A stretch of DNA of 64,000 nt from Lutimaribacter pacificus (GCF_900142185.1 NZ_FQZZ01000001.1:496001-560000); one strand, 5' to 3'; counted from the first letter of the stretch, positions 34,775 to 46,683 are shown. The notes: generated from the letters alone by a model not told the origin. Numbers and translations are program-made.

Positions 34775-36027
34775 CATCCCTGCCCGATAGGGTCGGCGCA
34801 CGGATCGAGGCGCTGATCGGGCCCGACCCGGTCACCGGGCTGGGGGTGGCGGTGTCGGGCGGCAGTGATTCCCTTGCGCTGATGTTTTGCGCGGCGGATT
34901 GGGCCGCCGGCCGGGATATCCCGTTCCGTGCCGTGACGATCGACCACGGCCTGCGCGCCGAGGCCGCCCGCGAGGCGGCCGAGGTGGCCGGTATCGCCGG
35001 GGCGCGCGGCATTGCCCACGATATCCTGCCCTGGACCGGCTGGAACGGGCAGGGCAACCTGCAGGACCAGGCGCGGCAGGCGCGCTTTGCGCTGATCGGC
35101 GACTGGGCGCAACGGGCCGGGATCGGCCATGTCGCGCTGGGCCACACCGCCGACGACCAGGCCGAAACCCTGCTGATGCGGCTGGCACGCGGCGCGGGCG
35201 TCGACGGGCTGTCGGCGATCCCGGGGCGGCGGCTGGTGCAGGGCGTCACCTTTCTGCGGCCGCTGCTCGACATCGCCCGCGCCGACCTGCGCGACTGGTT
35301 GCAGGGGCAGGGGCAGGGCTGGATCGACGACCCGTCCAACGACGACACCCGTTTCGACCGGGTCAAGGCGCGGCACGCGCTGGAGGTTCTGGCCCCGCTG
35401 GGCATCGGGCGCGCGCAGCTTGCGGTGGTGGCACAGAACATGGCCGAGGCCCGCAAGGCATTGAACTGGTATGTTTATCTGGCCGCGCGCGACATTGCCC
35501 GGCTGGATGCGGGGGACGTGGTGATCGGGCGCGCGGGCTTTCGCGCGCTGCCCGACGAGATCCAGCGCCGGATGCTGGCATATGCGCTGTGCTGGATCGG
35601 CGGTGCGCCCTATCCGCCGCGCCGCCGCCCGCTGGCGGCGCTGGTGGCCGATGCGCTGGACGGTGCGGGCGCCACGCTGCACGGCTGCCGCCTGCTGCCG
35701 GGGGGCGACGAGATCCGCCTGACGCGGGAATACCGGGCGGTGGCCGGTCTCCGGGCGCCGGTGGGGGCGCTCTGGGACGGGCGCTGGCGCTTTGTCGGGC
35801 CGGTCGGCGACGGCGGGCTGGAGATTGCCGCGCTGGGCGAGGAGGGGCTGGCACAATGCCCCGACTGGCGCGCAACCGGGCTGCCGCGCGCCTCGCTTCT
35901 GGCCTGTCCCGCGGTCTGGGAGGGCGATCGCGTGCTTGCCGCGCCGCTGGCGGGGCTGGGCAACGGGTGGCGGCAGGTTCTCGCCCGCGACGAAGAGGAA
36001 TTCTTTGCCGCACTGATGATGCGCTGA
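34771..36027 (+). CDS. tilS: tRNA(Ile)-lysidine synthase
   Basis: 418 residues. TilS converts the wobble cytidine of the tRNA-Ile (CAU) anticodon to lysidine using ATP and lysine. The PP-loop motif SGGSDS is at 29-34; HTADDQAETLLMRLARGAG is the family helix. The C-terminal region is long and Arg-rich, as in alphaproteobacterial TilS. The start is GTG 34771, fixed by the overlap with cpoB. ftsH follows with its own promoter. Confidence 0.94.
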   Translation: MTSLPDRVGARIEALIGPDPVTGLGVAVSGGSDSLALMFCAADWAAGRDIPFRAVTIDHGLRAEAAREAAEVAGIAGARGIAHDILPWTGWNGQGNLQDQARQARFALIGDWAQRAGIGHVALGHTADDQAETLLMRLARGAGVDGLSAIPGRRLVQGVTFLRPLLDIARADLRDWLQGQGQGWIDDPSNDDTRFDRVKARHALEVLAPLGIGRAQLAVVAQNMAEARKALNWYVYLAARDIARLDAGDVVIGRAGFRALPDEIQRRMLAYALCWIGGAPYPPRRRPLAALVADALDGAGATLHGCRLLPGGDEIRLTREYRAVAGLRAPVGALWDGRWRFVGPVGDGGLEIAALGEEGLAQCPDWRATGLPRASLLACPAVWEGDRVLAAPLAGLGNGWRQVLARDEEEFFAALMMR

Positions 36028-36034
36028 TTACGCA

Positions 36035-36062
36035 TTGAAGTACCGGCGCTGATCTCTATCTT
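36035..36062 (+). promoter_or_regulatory. Likely ftsH promoter
   Basis: TTGAAG (36035-36040), 16 bp, then TATCTT (36057-36062), 55 bp before the ftsH start. The -35 resembles both sigma-70 and RpoH types; heat-shock control of ftsH would fit. Confidence 0.45.
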
Positions 36063-36117
36063 AGGTATGTGGGGCACGCGCATCGACGCGGGCCAAAGAA
36101 TTTGTGGGAGATTTTCC

Positions 36118-38027
<1,910 letters not shown>

Positions 38028-38028
<1 letters not shown>

Positions 38029-38804
38029 TGGCGGCAGGACCACAGAAAGACTGGGATCCCGGGGCCTATGGCAGGTTCCGGGATCTGCGTTTCCGCCCGG
38101 CGCTGGACCTGTTCCAGGCGCTGCCCGACCTGCCAGCGGGCGACGTGATCGACCTGGGCTGTGGCGACGGGGTGGCGGCGGGGCTGCTGGGGCGGCTCGG
38201 GCGCGGGCTGACCGGCGTCGATGCCTCGCCGGCGATGCTTGGGCGGGCCCGCGCGGCGGGTGGCTATGACCGGCTGATCGAGGCCGATATCGCCAGTTGG
38301 GCCCCCGAAAACGGGCCTGCGCTGATCTACTCCAACGCGGTGCTGCACTGGGTAAAGGACCACGAGGCGTTGTTGCCGCGTCTGGCGGACATGCTGGTGC
38401 CCGGCGGCGTGCTGGCGGTGCAGGTGCCGCACCAGAACAACGCGCCCAGCCACCGCGTCTGGCTGAGCCTTGTGGACGAGATGTTCCCCGGCGCCCATGA
38501 CACCGCAAGCGGCCCCGGCGTGCTGCTGCCGGCGGATTACCACCGCATCCTGTCGCCGCTGGGCCGGCTGAGCCTGTGGGAAACCGAATATTACCAGACC
38601 CTGCCGGCCGAAGGCGACGGCCACCCGGTGCGGCGCTTTACCGAGGCGACATTCGCCCGGCCGGTCCTGGCCTCGCTTGCGCCGGACGACCGGGCCCGCC
38701 TGATCGCCGCCTACGAGGCGGTGATGGACAAGGCCTATCCGCGCGGGCGGGACGGCACGGTGCTGTTCCCGTTCCGGCGGCTGTTCTTTACCCTGCAGGT
38801 CTGA
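38028..38804 (+). CDS. tam: SAM-dependent methyltransferase, trans-aconitate methyltransferase-like
   Basis: 258 residues. SAM motif I is VIDLGCGDGVAAGLLGRLG (about 38-56), then GVDASPAMLGRAR and YSNAVLHWVKDHEALLPRLA, the pattern of the Tam group (trans-aconitate 2-methyltransferase), which removes the inhibitory trans-aconitate as its ester. Other small-acid or ACP methyltransferases share these motifs. ATG 38028 overlaps the ftsH stop (TGATG), so it is read from the ftsH transcript. Confidence 0.78.
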
Positions 38805-38896
38805 TCCGCGCGCGCGATGGCGCGGGCCACGAATGGTCATTTGATCCCGCGCGCGGGCCGGGGCAAAGTGGCGGCGTCCACGGAACGGAGACCGCC

Positions 38897-39499
38897 ATGC
38901 CCGCCCTTATACCTACCGATTTCTCTGCCACCGTCACCTGGCTGGGCGTGGTCGAAAGCGATGACCGCACCGCGCTGATCGCCACGCCGCGCGACGCGCT
39001 GGAGCTGCGTTTCGAGGGGCTGGCGGGCTCGGTCCATGGCGGGCGCGTCCGGGCGTCCTGCAGCCGGGTCGTGGCGCAGCATCCCAGGGGCACGCCGATC
39101 GCGAACGAACGGCAGTTGTCGATCCTGTCCGAGGAAGAGCTGGCGCGGGTCGCCACGGAAATGGGGCTGGACGCGCTCGACCCCGCGCGGCTGGGCGCGT
39201 CGATCGTCATGCGCGGCTTGCCCGACCTCAGCCTGCTGCCGCCCTCGTCGCGGTTGCAGGGGCCGGACGGGGCGACGCTGGTGGTGGATATGCAGAACCG
39301 CCCCTGCCACCTGCCCGCGCGCAGCATCGAAACGGTCGAGCCGAGCAAGGGCAGGCTGTTCAAGCGGGCGGCCGACGGGCGGCGCGGCGTCACCGCCTGG
39401 GTGCAGCGCGAGGGGCGGATCGCGCTTGGCGATACCCTGCGCCTGCATATCCCCGACCAGCCCGCATGGCCGCACCTGGAGGCCGCGCGCGGGTGCTGA
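38897..39499 (+). CDS. MOSC-domain protein
   Basis: 200 residues from ATG 38897 after ACGGAG. MOSC-like features are QLSILSEEELARVATEMGL, ASIVMRGLPDLSLLPP and GVTAWVQREGRIALGDTLRL. MOSC domains are sulfur-carrier or transferase modules related to molybdenum cofactor sulfurase and YiiM/YuaD-type proteins. It has no iron-sulfur or PLP domain; the substrate is unknown. A conserved Cys occurs in RPCHLPARSIE. Confidence 0.75.
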   Translation: MPALIPTDFSATVTWLGVVESDDRTALIATPRDALELRFEGLAGSVHGGRVRASCSRVVAQHPRGTPIANERQLSILSEEELARVATEMGLDALDPARLGASIVMRGLPDLSLLPPSSRLQGPDGATLVVDMQNRPCHLPARSIETVEPSKGRLFKRAADGRRGVTAWVQREGRIALGDTLRLHIPDQPAWPHLEAARGC

Positions 39500-39655
39500 T
39501 GCGCGCCCGCGATTTCCAAAAAGAAACACCGGCACGGTTTCCCGCCGCAACAAGCGCCGGAAATGTCGGAATTGCCGCTTTGCGTCAGCGGTGCATTCTT
39601 TATCACGGCACTTGAACGCAGGGCGCGCGGCGCGCCACACCCAGGGAAGGCATCC

Positions 39656-41332
39656 ATGAGCTATAAATCCGACATCGAAATTGCCCGCGAAGCCAAGAAG
39701 AAGCCGATCCAGGAGATCGGCGCCCGGCTCGACATTCCCTCAGACCACCTGCTGCCCTATGGCCATGACAAGGCCAAGGTCAGCCAGGAGTTCATCAACT
39801 CGGTGCAGGGCAACGAGGACGGCAAGCTGATCCTCGTCACCGCCATCAACCCCACGCCCGCGGGCGAGGGCAAGACCACCACCACCGTGGGGCTGGGCGA
39901 CGGGCTGAACCGGATCGGCAAGCGCGCGGCGATCTGCATCCGTGAGGCCAGCCTCGGCCCGTGTTTCGGGATGAAGGGCGGGGCCGCCGGCGGCGGTTAC
40001 GCGCAGGTCGTGCCGATGGAAGAGATGAACCTGCATTTCACCGGCGATTTCCACGCCATCACCAGCGCCCATAACCTGCTGTCGGCGATGATCGACAACC
40101 ACGTCTACTGGGGCAACGAGCTGGCCATAGACGAGCGCCGCGTGGTCTGGCGCCGGGTGCTGGACATGAACGACCGTGCGCTGCGCGACATCGTTACCAG
40201 TCTTGGCGGCGTGGCCAACGGTTTCCCGCGCCAGACCGGGTTCGACATCACCGTGGCCTCCGAGGTGATGGCGATCCTGTGCCTTGCCTCCGACCTCGAC
40301 GACCTGCAGCACCGGCTGGGCGACATCATCGTGGCCTATACCCGCGACAAGCAGCCGATCACCTGCCGCGACATCAAGGCCGACGGCGCGATGACCGTGC
40401 TGCTGAAGGACGCGATGCAGCCGAACCTCGTGCAGACGCTGGAAAACAACCCCGCCTTCGTGCATGGCGGCCCGTTCGCCAATATCGCGCATGGCTGCAA
40501 TTCGGTCATTGCCACGAAAACGGCGCTGAAACTGGCCGATTACGTGGTGACCGAGGCCGGGTTCGGCGCCGATCTGGGGGCCGAGAAGTTCATGAACATC
40601 AAGTGCCGCAAGGCCGGTATCGCGCCGTCGGCCGTGGTGGTGGTGGCCACGGTGCGCGCGATGAAGATGAACGGCGGCGTGGCCAAGGCCGATCTCGGGG
40701 TGGAAAATGTCGAGGCGGTGCAAAAAGGCTGCCCGAACCTTGGCCGGCATATCGAGAACGTCAAGCAGTTCGGCGTGCCGGTGGTGGTGGCGATCAACCA
40801 TTTCGTCACCGACACGGAGGCCGAGATACAGGCGGTGCAGGACTACGTGACCGCGCAGGGATCGGAGGCGATCCTGTGCCAGCACTGGGCCAGGGGCTCG
40901 GAAGGGACCGAGGCGCTGGCCACCCGCGTGGCCGAGATCGCCGACAAGGGCGAGGGCAATTTCGCGCCGCTTTACGGCGACGACATGGGCCTGCTGGAAA
41001 AGGTCGAAACCATCGCCAAGCGCATCTACCGTGCCGACGAGGTGCTGGCCGATCAGAAGATCCGTAACCAGCTGAAGGAATGGGAAGAGGCCGGATACGG
41101 CAAGCTGCCGGTCTGCATGGCCAAGACCCAGTATTCCTTTACCACCGACCCCAACCGCCGCGGCGCGCCCACCGGCCATTCGGTGCCGATACGCGAGGTG
41201 CGCCTGTCGGCGGGGGCGGGTTTCGTGGTGGTGATCTGCGGCGAGATCATGACCATGCCCGGCCTGCCGCGCCAGCCCGCGGCGCAGGCGATCCACCTGA
41301 ACGAACAGGGCGAGATCGAAGGGCTGTTCTGA
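39656..41332 (+). CDS. fhs: Formate--tetrahydrofolate ligase
   Basis: 558 residues, usual length. It makes 10-formyl-THF from formate, THF and ATP. The P-loop [10 protein letters not shown] begins at 68, and [20 protein letters not shown] (FTHFS signature) follows; [19 protein letters not shown] lies further on. ATG 39656 follows GGGAAGG. It pairs with folD 168 bp downstream, so formate can be brought into the one-carbon pool, which fits serine-cycle, purine-synthesis or DMSP/methyl-group metabolism in this family. Confidence 0.96.
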   Translation: MSYKSDIEIAREAKKKPIQEIGARLDIPSDHLLPYGHDKAKVSQEFINSVQGNEDGKLILVTAINPTPAGEGKTTTTVGLGDGLNRIGKRAAICIREASLGPCFGMKGGAAGGGYAQVVPMEEMNLHFTGDFHAITSAHNLLSAMIDNHVYWGNELAIDERRVVWRRVLDMNDRALRDIVTSLGGVANGFPRQTGFDITVASEVMAILCLASDLDDLQHRLGDIIVAYTRDKQPITCRDIKADGAMTVLLKDAMQPNLVQTLENNPAFVHGGPFANIAHGCNSVIATKTALKLADYVVTEAGFGADLGAEKFMNIKCRKAGIAPSAVVVVATVRAMKMNGGVAKADLGVENVEAVQKGCPNLGRHIENVKQFGVPVVVAINHFVTDTEAEIQAVQDYVTAQGSEAILCQHWARGSEGTEALATRVAEIADKGEGNFAPLYGDDMGLLEKVETIAKRIYRADEVLADQKIRNQLKEWEEAGYGKLPVCMAKTQYSFTTDPNRRGAPTGHSVPIREVRLSAGAGFVVVICGEIMTMPGLPRQPAAQAIHLNEQGEIEGLF

Positions 41333-41343
41333 CCGGAACAGGC

Positions 41344-41376
41344 GGGCCGGGCGAGGCATCGGGCCCCGCCCGGCCC
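41344..41376 (+). terminator. Stem-loop after fhs
   Basis: Ten-bp stem GGGCCGGGCG / CGCCCGGCCC, 12 bp after the fhs stop, with a second stem-loop downstream at 41393-41417. Confidence 0.6.
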
Positions 41377-41392
41377 GGTCGCCGCCGGGCGG

Positions 41393-41417
41393 CTCCTGCC
41401 TCCGGCGGGAGTATTTT
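41393..41417 (+). terminator. Terminator hairpin with TATTTT tail
   Basis: CTCCTGCC / GGCGGGAG stem (one G-U) with a TCC loop, followed directly by TATTTT. It probably ends fhs transcripts and includes the start of the GAGTATTT motif. Confidence 0.65.
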
Positions 41418-41431
41418 GGGAACGATGAAAG
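41409..41431 (+). repeat. GAGTATTT...GATGAAAG motif, copy 2
   Basis: GAGTATTTTGGGAACGATG then AAAG, the same layout as copy 1: stem-loop, TATTTT, then a conserved GG-A-GATGAA tail, here 70 bp upstream of folD. Confidence 0.55.
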
Positions 41432-41500
41432 GCCGGGGCTTGCCCCGGGGGCGGGGATCGGTCATCACCCGCGCAAACCCGACCGAAGGAGCGATAGCGG

Positions 41501-42418
41501 ATGTCTGCAACACTCATCGACGGAAAGGCCTTTGCGGCCACGGTGCGCGAAAAGGTGGCGGCCCATGTGGCGCGGCTGAAATCGGATCACGGGATCACGC
41601 CCGGTCTTGCCGTGGTGCTGGTGGGCGAGGACCCGGCCAGCCAGGTCTATGTCCGCTCCAAGGGCAGGCAGACCGTCGAGGCGGGGATGAACTCCTACGA
41701 GCACAAGCTGGATGCGGGCACGTCGGAGGCCGATCTTCTGGGCTTGATAGATCGCCTGAACAATGACCCGGATGTGCATGGAATCCTTGTGCAATTGCCG
41801 CTACCGAAACACCTGGACGAAGGTCTGGTGACCAACGCGATCGACCCGGCCAAGGATGTGGACGGGTTCCATATCTCGAATGTCGGGCTGCTGGGCACGG
41901 GGCAGAAAAGCATGGTGCCCTGCACGCCGCTGGGCTGCCTGATGATGCTGCGCGCCCATCACGGCGATCTGTCGGGGATGGAGGCGGTGGTGATCGGACG
42001 GTCGAACATCGTGGGCAAGCCGATGGCGCAGCTTTTGCTGGGCGACAGCTGCACGGTGACGATCGCGCATTCGCGCACCCGCGACCTGCCCGGCGTGGTG
42101 CGCCGCGCCGATATCGTTGTGGCCGCCGTGGGCCGGCCGCAAATGGTGCAGGGCGACTGGATCAGGCCCGGCGCCACGGTGATCGACGTGGGCATCAACC
42201 GTATCGACGCGCCGGAAAAGGGCGTGAACGAGGATGGCAGCGTCAGGACCCGGCTGGTCGGCGATTGCGATTTCGAAAGCTGTGCGGCGGTCGCGGGTGC
42301 GATCACCCCGGTGCCGGGCGGGGTGGGGCCGATGACCATCGCCTGCCTGCTGGCCAATACCGTCACCGCCTGTTGCCGCGCCGCCGGCCTGCCCGAGCCC
42401 GAGGGGCTGACCGCCTGA
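41501..42418 (+). CDS. folD: Bifunctional methylene-THF dehydrogenase / cyclohydrolase
   Basis: 305 residues. FolD interconverts methylene-, methenyl- and 10-formyl-THF with [24 protein letters not shown] holds the catalytic Lys (K in the YxxxK-like position), QLPLPKHLD and PAKDVDGFH follow, and [16 protein letters not shown] is the family signature. ATG 41501 has GAAGGAGCG upstream. Functional partner of fhs. Confidence 0.96.
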   Translation: MSATLIDGKAFAATVREKVAAHVARLKSDHGITPGLAVVLVGEDPASQVYVRSKGRQTVEAGMNSYEHKLDAGTSEADLLGLIDRLNNDPDVHGILVQLPLPKHLDEGLVTNAIDPAKDVDGFHISNVGLLGTGQKSMVPCTPLGCLMMLRAHHGDLSGMEAVVIGRSNIVGKPMAQLLLGDSCTVTIAHSRTRDLPGVVRRADIVVAAVGRPQMVQGDWIRPGATVIDVGINRIDAPEKGVNEDGSVRTRLVGDCDFESCAAVAGAITPVPGGVGPMTIACLLANTVTACCRAAGLPEPEGLTA

Positions 42419-42537
42419 TCCGGCCGCCGGGTCACATATGACGAGGATTTGTTCATCTTCCCCTTGCATGGCGGTGGTGCTTTTCATACCCACGTTGAGG
42501 TGAGAACGCACTGTTTCGTATATCGGGACGTTCTATT

Positions 42538-43389
42538 GTGTCTCGTGGGGTACATGCATTGGCAGGTTACGGTCTGAGCACGATCCGGTCGGGGATGACC
42601 CATCCGATTACGCTTGTCGTATGTACTGCCATCTCGCTGATCGCGGCGATGTCGGGCCCGTTCGGCACGATCGACAGCATGAGCCTTGGCAACCGCCTGA
42701 TCTATTGGACGGCGGTGAGTTTCGGGACGACGCTGGTGGCCTATGCGGTGCGCGTGATCACCGCCCGCCATGTGCCGAAGGACCGGCCCTTCCTGTTCGA
42801 AGCGACCGCCACCGTCCTGATGGTGCTGGTCTGCACGCCCTATGTGGCGGCGCTGACACGGGCGCTCGATACGGAGCGCTGCGTGGCGCAGGGCTGTTTC
42901 GGCAGTATCGGATTTTACGTCGCGCTGGTCACGATCCTGATTTTCGTCGTGCGGCGGGTGATTCCCGGTTTCGAGGAATTCGTGTTCTTCGCGCGCGACG
43001 AATACGGGGACATGCGCCTTGTCACGCGCAGCCCGGTGCGCCCCGAAAGGGCCGGAAACATCCTGCGCCCGCGGCTCTACCGGCGGTTGCCCAAGGGCGA
43101 GACGGGCGATGTTCTGCACATCACCGCCAATGGCCATTTCGTCACGATCACGCTGACCGACGGGGCGCACACGATCCGTATGCGCTTCAGCGACGCGGTA
43201 ACCGAGATGGACGCGGTCGAGGGGTTTTGCACCCACCGCTCGCACTGGGTGGCGCGCAGCGCGGTGACGGGGCATGGCCGCGTCGACGGCAAGCCGGTGC
43301 TGTTCCTGATCAACGGGATGGAGGTGCCGGTCAGCCGGACCTATCGCCCGGGGCTGGAAGAGGCGGGGCTGATCCCGCCGCAGGTCTAG
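42538..43389 (+). CDS. Membrane-anchored LytTR DNA-binding regulator
   Basis: 283 residues from GTG 42538; an in-frame ATG at 42595, just before the first helix, is an alternative. Four membrane helices (about 22-165) precede a short linker and a C-terminal LytTR DNA-binding domain (about 185-280), with HITANGHFVTITLTDGAHTI and FCTHRSHWVARSAVTG (the HRS motif of the family). Such proteins sense membrane or small-molecule signals and bind direct repeats near their own or nearby genes. No response-regulator domain is present. The stop shares a CTAG with the convergent pdeM. Confidence 0.75.
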   Translation: MSRGVHALAGYGLSTIRSGMTHPITLVVCTAISLIAAMSGPFGTIDSMSLGNRLIYWTAVSFGTTLVAYAVRVITARHVPKDRPFLFEATATVLMVLVCTPYVAALTRALDTERCVAQGCFGSIGFYVALVTILIFVVRRVIPGFEEFVFFARDEYGDMRLVTRSPVRPERAGNILRPRLYRRLPKGETGDVLHITANGHFVTITLTDGAHTIRMRFSDAVTEMDAVEGFCTHRSHWVARSAVTGHGRVDGKPVLFLINGMEVPVSRTYRPGLEEAGLIPPQV

Positions 43390-44066
43390 CGCGGCATCGG
43401 CATCGGGCGCGGCGTGGGGCCGGTAAGCACGGCCAGCGCCTCGGGGCGCATCAGCCGGTCCAGCACGGTATCCGAGCTGCGCAGACCCCCGGTATAGGTG
43501 CCATAGGCGGGCAGGATCACGCGGTCGCCGTCGACCAGGAAACAGGGGCGGCTGATCGTGCGCAGGCGGGTGCGGATCGCGGCCTTGGGGTGGTAGTGGC
43601 CCGAGACCTCGCCGCTTTGGGCCGGGTCGGCGATGTGGCGAAAACAAAGCGGCGGCAGCGGCAGTTCCGCCAGATGCGTGCCGCCCAGATCGACGGGGCC
43701 GGGATCGTGGTTGCCCTCGATCCAGATCCAGCGGCGCCCGGCCTGCAGGCGGGCGATCCACAGCCGGTCGGCCTCGTCCAGCCCGTGCGCTGCGGCGGTG
43801 TCGTCGAAACTGTCGCCGAGGCAGATCACGGTCGTTGGCTGGAAGGCCGCGATATCCGTTTGCAGCCGGATCAGCGTGTCGCGGGTTTCATAGGGCGGCA
43901 GCGGGGCGCCGCCGCGCCGGGCGAAGCGTTCGGATTTGCCAAGATGCAGGTCCGAGATGCACAACAATCGCCGGTCCGGCCACCACAGCGCGCCCGAGCC
44001 GAGCGCCAGCAGCGTCTGGCCGGCAAGGGTGAAGGGATAGCCGCTGGAAGGGGCGGGGGCCTGCAT
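43386..44066 (-). CDS. pdeM: Ligase-associated DNA damage response endonuclease PdeM
   Basis: 226 residues, calcineurin-like phosphoesterase. Metal-binding motifs: LCISDLHLGKSERFARRGG (D-x-H), CLGDSFDD (GDxxD), EGNHDPG (GNHD/E) and SGHYHPKA (GHxH). This family (TIGR04123) is encoded with a Lhr-type helicase and an ATP-dependent ligase in bacteria that use such a repair cassette. ATG 44066 is chosen because AAAGGA lies 12 nt upstream; two further in-frame ATGs lie upstream. It is 70 bp after the helicase. Confidence 0.85.
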   Translation of the reverse strand: MQAPAPSSGYPFTLAGQTLLALGSGALWWPDRRLLCISDLHLGKSERFARRGGAPLPPYETRDTLIRLQTDIAAFQPTTVICLGDSFDDTAAAHGLDEADRLWIARLQAGRRWIWIEGNHDPGPVDLGGTHLAELPLPPLCFRHIADPAQSGEVSGHYHPKAAIRTRLRTISRPCFLVDGDRVILPAYGTYTGGLRSSDTVLDRLMRPEALAVLTGPTPRPMPMPR

Positions 44067-44136
44067 TGCGGATCTCGGTCCTTTCGGTTGCGGCAACATC
44101 GGGGAAATCGGCCGGGCTGGCAAGGGCGCGGGCCGG

Positions 44137-46539
44137 TCAGGCCAGCCCGGCTTTTGCCAGCAGGCGTTCGGTTTCCTCGGCCAGCAATCGCTCTTGTCCT
44201 GCGCCCTGCACCGGCACCCGGCCGGGTTCCAGAAACAGCGGGGCGGACAGCGGCGACAGCCGGTCGAGCCGCACGTGGTCGATCCGCCCCCCGATGCGGT
44301 CCAGCATGTCCTCGATCCGGCCGAAATCGACCAGCCCGCGCATCGCCTCGTCGCGGGTGATGCGCAGCAGCAGGTGGCCGGGGTCGTATTTCGCCAGCGT
44401 GTCGTAAAGGATGTCCGATGAAAACGTGGCCTGCCGCCCCGATTTGCGCTGGCCCTGGAAACTGCGCTGGATCAGCCCGGCGATGGTGGCCGAGGCGCGA
44501 AAGGTGCGTTTCATCACCGCGTTGCCGGCCAGCCATGTCTCCAGCCCCGCGCGCAGGGCGGTGCGGTCGAACAGCGGCGCGGGATCGGTGACGCGTTCCA
44601 GCCCCCAGATCAGCGTCGCGTAATCGGTGGCGACAAAGCCCAGCGGGTCCAGCGCCATCTCCTCCATCCGCTTGGTCAGGATCAGGCCCAGCGTGGCCTG
44701 CGCGTTCCGGCCCGCGAAACCATAGGCGCAAAGGTGTTCGCGCCCCTCATGCGGGAAGGTTTCGATCAGCAGCCGCCCGGCCTGCGGCAGGCGCGAGATA
44801 TCGCGCTGCAACGCCAGCCAGTCGGCGGTGTGGGCAGGCAGTTGGGGCCAGTCGCCTTGCGCGAACATCGCAAGGATGCGCTGGCTGAGCTGGGTGGAGG
44901 TGGCGAATTTCGTGCCGCTGAACACCGCCACTTTGGGCTCGCGCCCGGCGTTGCGGCTGACCTCGACCGTCATTTCGCGCAAGGATTCATAGCGCACCAC
45001 GCGCCCGCCCATCAGGAAGGTGTCGCCGGGCGTGAGCGAGGCGGCAAACCCCTCTTCGACCTCGCCCAGCGGTGCGCCGCCGCGCCCCTTCATGCGCACC
45101 TTGAGCAGGTCGCTGTCCTGGATCGTGCCGATATTCTGCCGGATCAGTGCGGCGCTGCGCGGGTCGCGCAACTGCCATTGGCCGTCGGGGCGGCGTTGCA
45201 GCCGTTGCCATCGGTCATAGGCGCGCAGCGCGTAGCCGCCGGTGGCGCAGAAATCCAGGCAGGCGTCGAAATCGCCGCGCGGCAGACCGGCATAGGCGCC
45301 CGCGGCGGTGACCTCGGCATAAAGCGCGTCGGCATCGAACGGGCCGGCGCAGGCGGTGATCAGGATATGCTGGCACAGCACGTCCAGCGGGCCGGGACCG
45401 CGCGGTTCGCCGTCCAGATCGCGCGCTTTCGCCGCTTCGAGCGCGGCGACGCATTCCACCACCTCGAACCGGTTGGCGGGCACCAGCAGCGCCCTGGACG
45501 GCGCGTTGTAGCGGTGATTGGCCCGCCCGATACGCTGGATCAGGCGCTTGACGTTCTTGGGCGCGCCGACCTGGATCACAAGGTCCACATCGCCCCAGTC
45601 GATCCCGAGGTCGAGGCTGCCGGTGCAGACGATGGCGCGCAATTCGCCCGCGACCATCGCCTGTTCGACCTTTTCGCGCTGCCCCCGCGAGAGCGAGCCG
45701 TGATGGATGCCGACGGGCAGCCCCTCGTCATTCTGCAGCCAGAGCTTGTGAAAGAAGATCTCGGCCTGCGCGCGGGTGTTGTGAAAGATCAGCGTGGTCT
45801 TGTGGCGCCTGACCTGCTCCAGCACCGCGGGGATGGCATAGCCCGCGCCGCCGCCCGCCCAGGGTGGGGCCTGATCGGTTTGCAGCATGGAAATATCGGG
45901 ATCGGGGCCGGGATCGGCCATGACGATATCGCAGGGGTCGGGGTGGCGGGCCAGCAGCCGGGCGATGGCGGCGGGGTCGTCCACCGTGGCCGACAGGCCC
46001 ACGCGCCGCAGGCCGGGGGCAAGCGATTGCACGCGGGCCAGCGCCAGCATCAGCTGATCGCCGCGCTTGCTGTCGGCCAGGGCGTGAATCTCGTCGACGA
46101 TGATACGTTGCAGCCCGGCGAATATGCGCGGCGCGTCCTCGTAACTGATCAGCAGGGCCAGCGATTCCGGCGTGGTCAGCAGGATATGCGGCGGGTCGGC
46201 GCGCTGGCGGCGCCGGGCGGTATAAGAGGTGTCGCCGGTGCGGTCCTCGATACGGATGGGCAGGCCCATCTCGGCGACCGGGCCGGTCAGGTTGCGCTTG
46301 ATATCGGCGGCCAGCGCCTTGAGCGGGCTGACATAGATCGTGTGCAGGCCGCTATGGGGCGCGCTGGCCAGTTCGGCCAGCGTGGGCAGGAACCCCGCCA
46401 TCGTCTTGCCGCCGCCGGTGGGGGCGATCAGCAGCGTCGCGGGATCGGCGGCGCGCGCCAGCATCTGCCGCTGGTGCGGGTGGATCGCCCAGTCCCGGGC
46501 GGAGAACCAGCGTTCGATCTGATCGGGCAAGTCGCGCAT
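44137..46539 (-). CDS. Lhr-type ligase-associated DEXH helicase
   Basis: 800 residues. Superfamily 2 motifs: Walker A APTGGGKT near 39-46, YVSPLKALAADIKRNL, DEIH (IIVDEIHALADSKRGDQ), SAT (VGLSATVDD) and QRIGRANHRY. A large C-terminal part includes the WH and Lhr-core domains. TIGR04121-type helicases accompany PdeM and a bacterial ATP-dependent ligase in a DNA repair cassette, but no ligase lies in this window next to it. Length is normal for this group. Confidence 0.88.
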   Translation of the reverse strand: MRDLPDQIERWFSARDWAIHPHQRQMLARAADPATLLIAPTGGGKTMAGFLPTLAELASAPHSGLHTIYVSPLKALAADIKRNLTGPVAEMGLPIRIEDRTGDTSYTARRRQRADPPHILLTTPESLALLISYEDAPRIFAGLQRIIVDEIHALADSKRGDQLMLALARVQSLAPGLRRVGLSATVDDPAAIARLLARHPDPCDIVMADPGPDPDISMLQTDQAPPWAGGGAGYAIPAVLEQVRRHKTTLIFHNTRAQAEIFFHKLWLQNDEGLPVGIHHGSLSRGQREKVEQAMVAGELRAIVCTGSLDLGIDWGDVDLVIQVGAPKNVKRLIQRIGRANHRYNAPSRALLVPANRFEVVECVAALEAAKARDLDGEPRGPGPLDVLCQHILITACAGPFDADALYAEVTAAGAYAGLPRGDFDACLDFCATGGYALRAYDRWQRLQRRPDGQWQLRDPRSAALIRQNIGTIQDSDLLKVRMKGRGGAPLGEVEEGFAASLTPGDTFLMGGRVVRYESLREMTVEVSRNAGREPKVAVFSGTKFATSTQLSQRILAMFAQGDWPQLPAHTADWLALQRDISRLPQAGRLLIETFPHEGREHLCAYGFAGRNAQATLGLILTKRMEEMALDPLGFVATDYATLIWGLERVTDPAPLFDRTALRAGLETWLAGNAVMKRTFRASATIAGLIQRSFQGQRKSGRQATFSSDILYDTLAKYDPGHLLLRITRDEAMRGLVDFGRIEDMLDRIGGRIDHVRLDRLSPLSAPLFLEPGRVPVQGAGQERLLAEETERLLAKAGLA

Positions 46540-46617
46540 GGGGCAGGTGTAGCGCGGAATGCGGCAGGGGGGAACAGGGCGGGAACATCACGATTGCGCG
46601 CAACGCATGGCAGCCAT

Positions 46618-46635
46618 CCCGCCGGAAACGGCGGG
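46618..46635 (+). other. GNRA-capped stem-loop before the DUF4405 gene
   Basis: CCCGCCG-GAAA-CGGCGGG, a perfect 7-bp stem with a GAAA tetraloop, 48 bp upstream of the next ATG. A TTGCGCGCAA palindrome lies at 46594-46603. They may be leader RNA and operator, respectively. Confidence 0.35.
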
Positions 46636-46683
46636 GCGCATCGTTCAAAAAGGCAAATACCAATCGCAGATGGAGCGCAGGTG

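Noticed and set aside
39500-39655. Possible riboswitch upstream of fhs
   Set aside because: The 156-bp leader has no THF, SAM or other riboswitch core that I can recognise.
45399-45426. Third CGCGCGG-type pair with 21-bp spacing
   Set aside because: It is inside the Lhr-type helicase coding region and the second half is imperfect; such GC strings arise by codon use.
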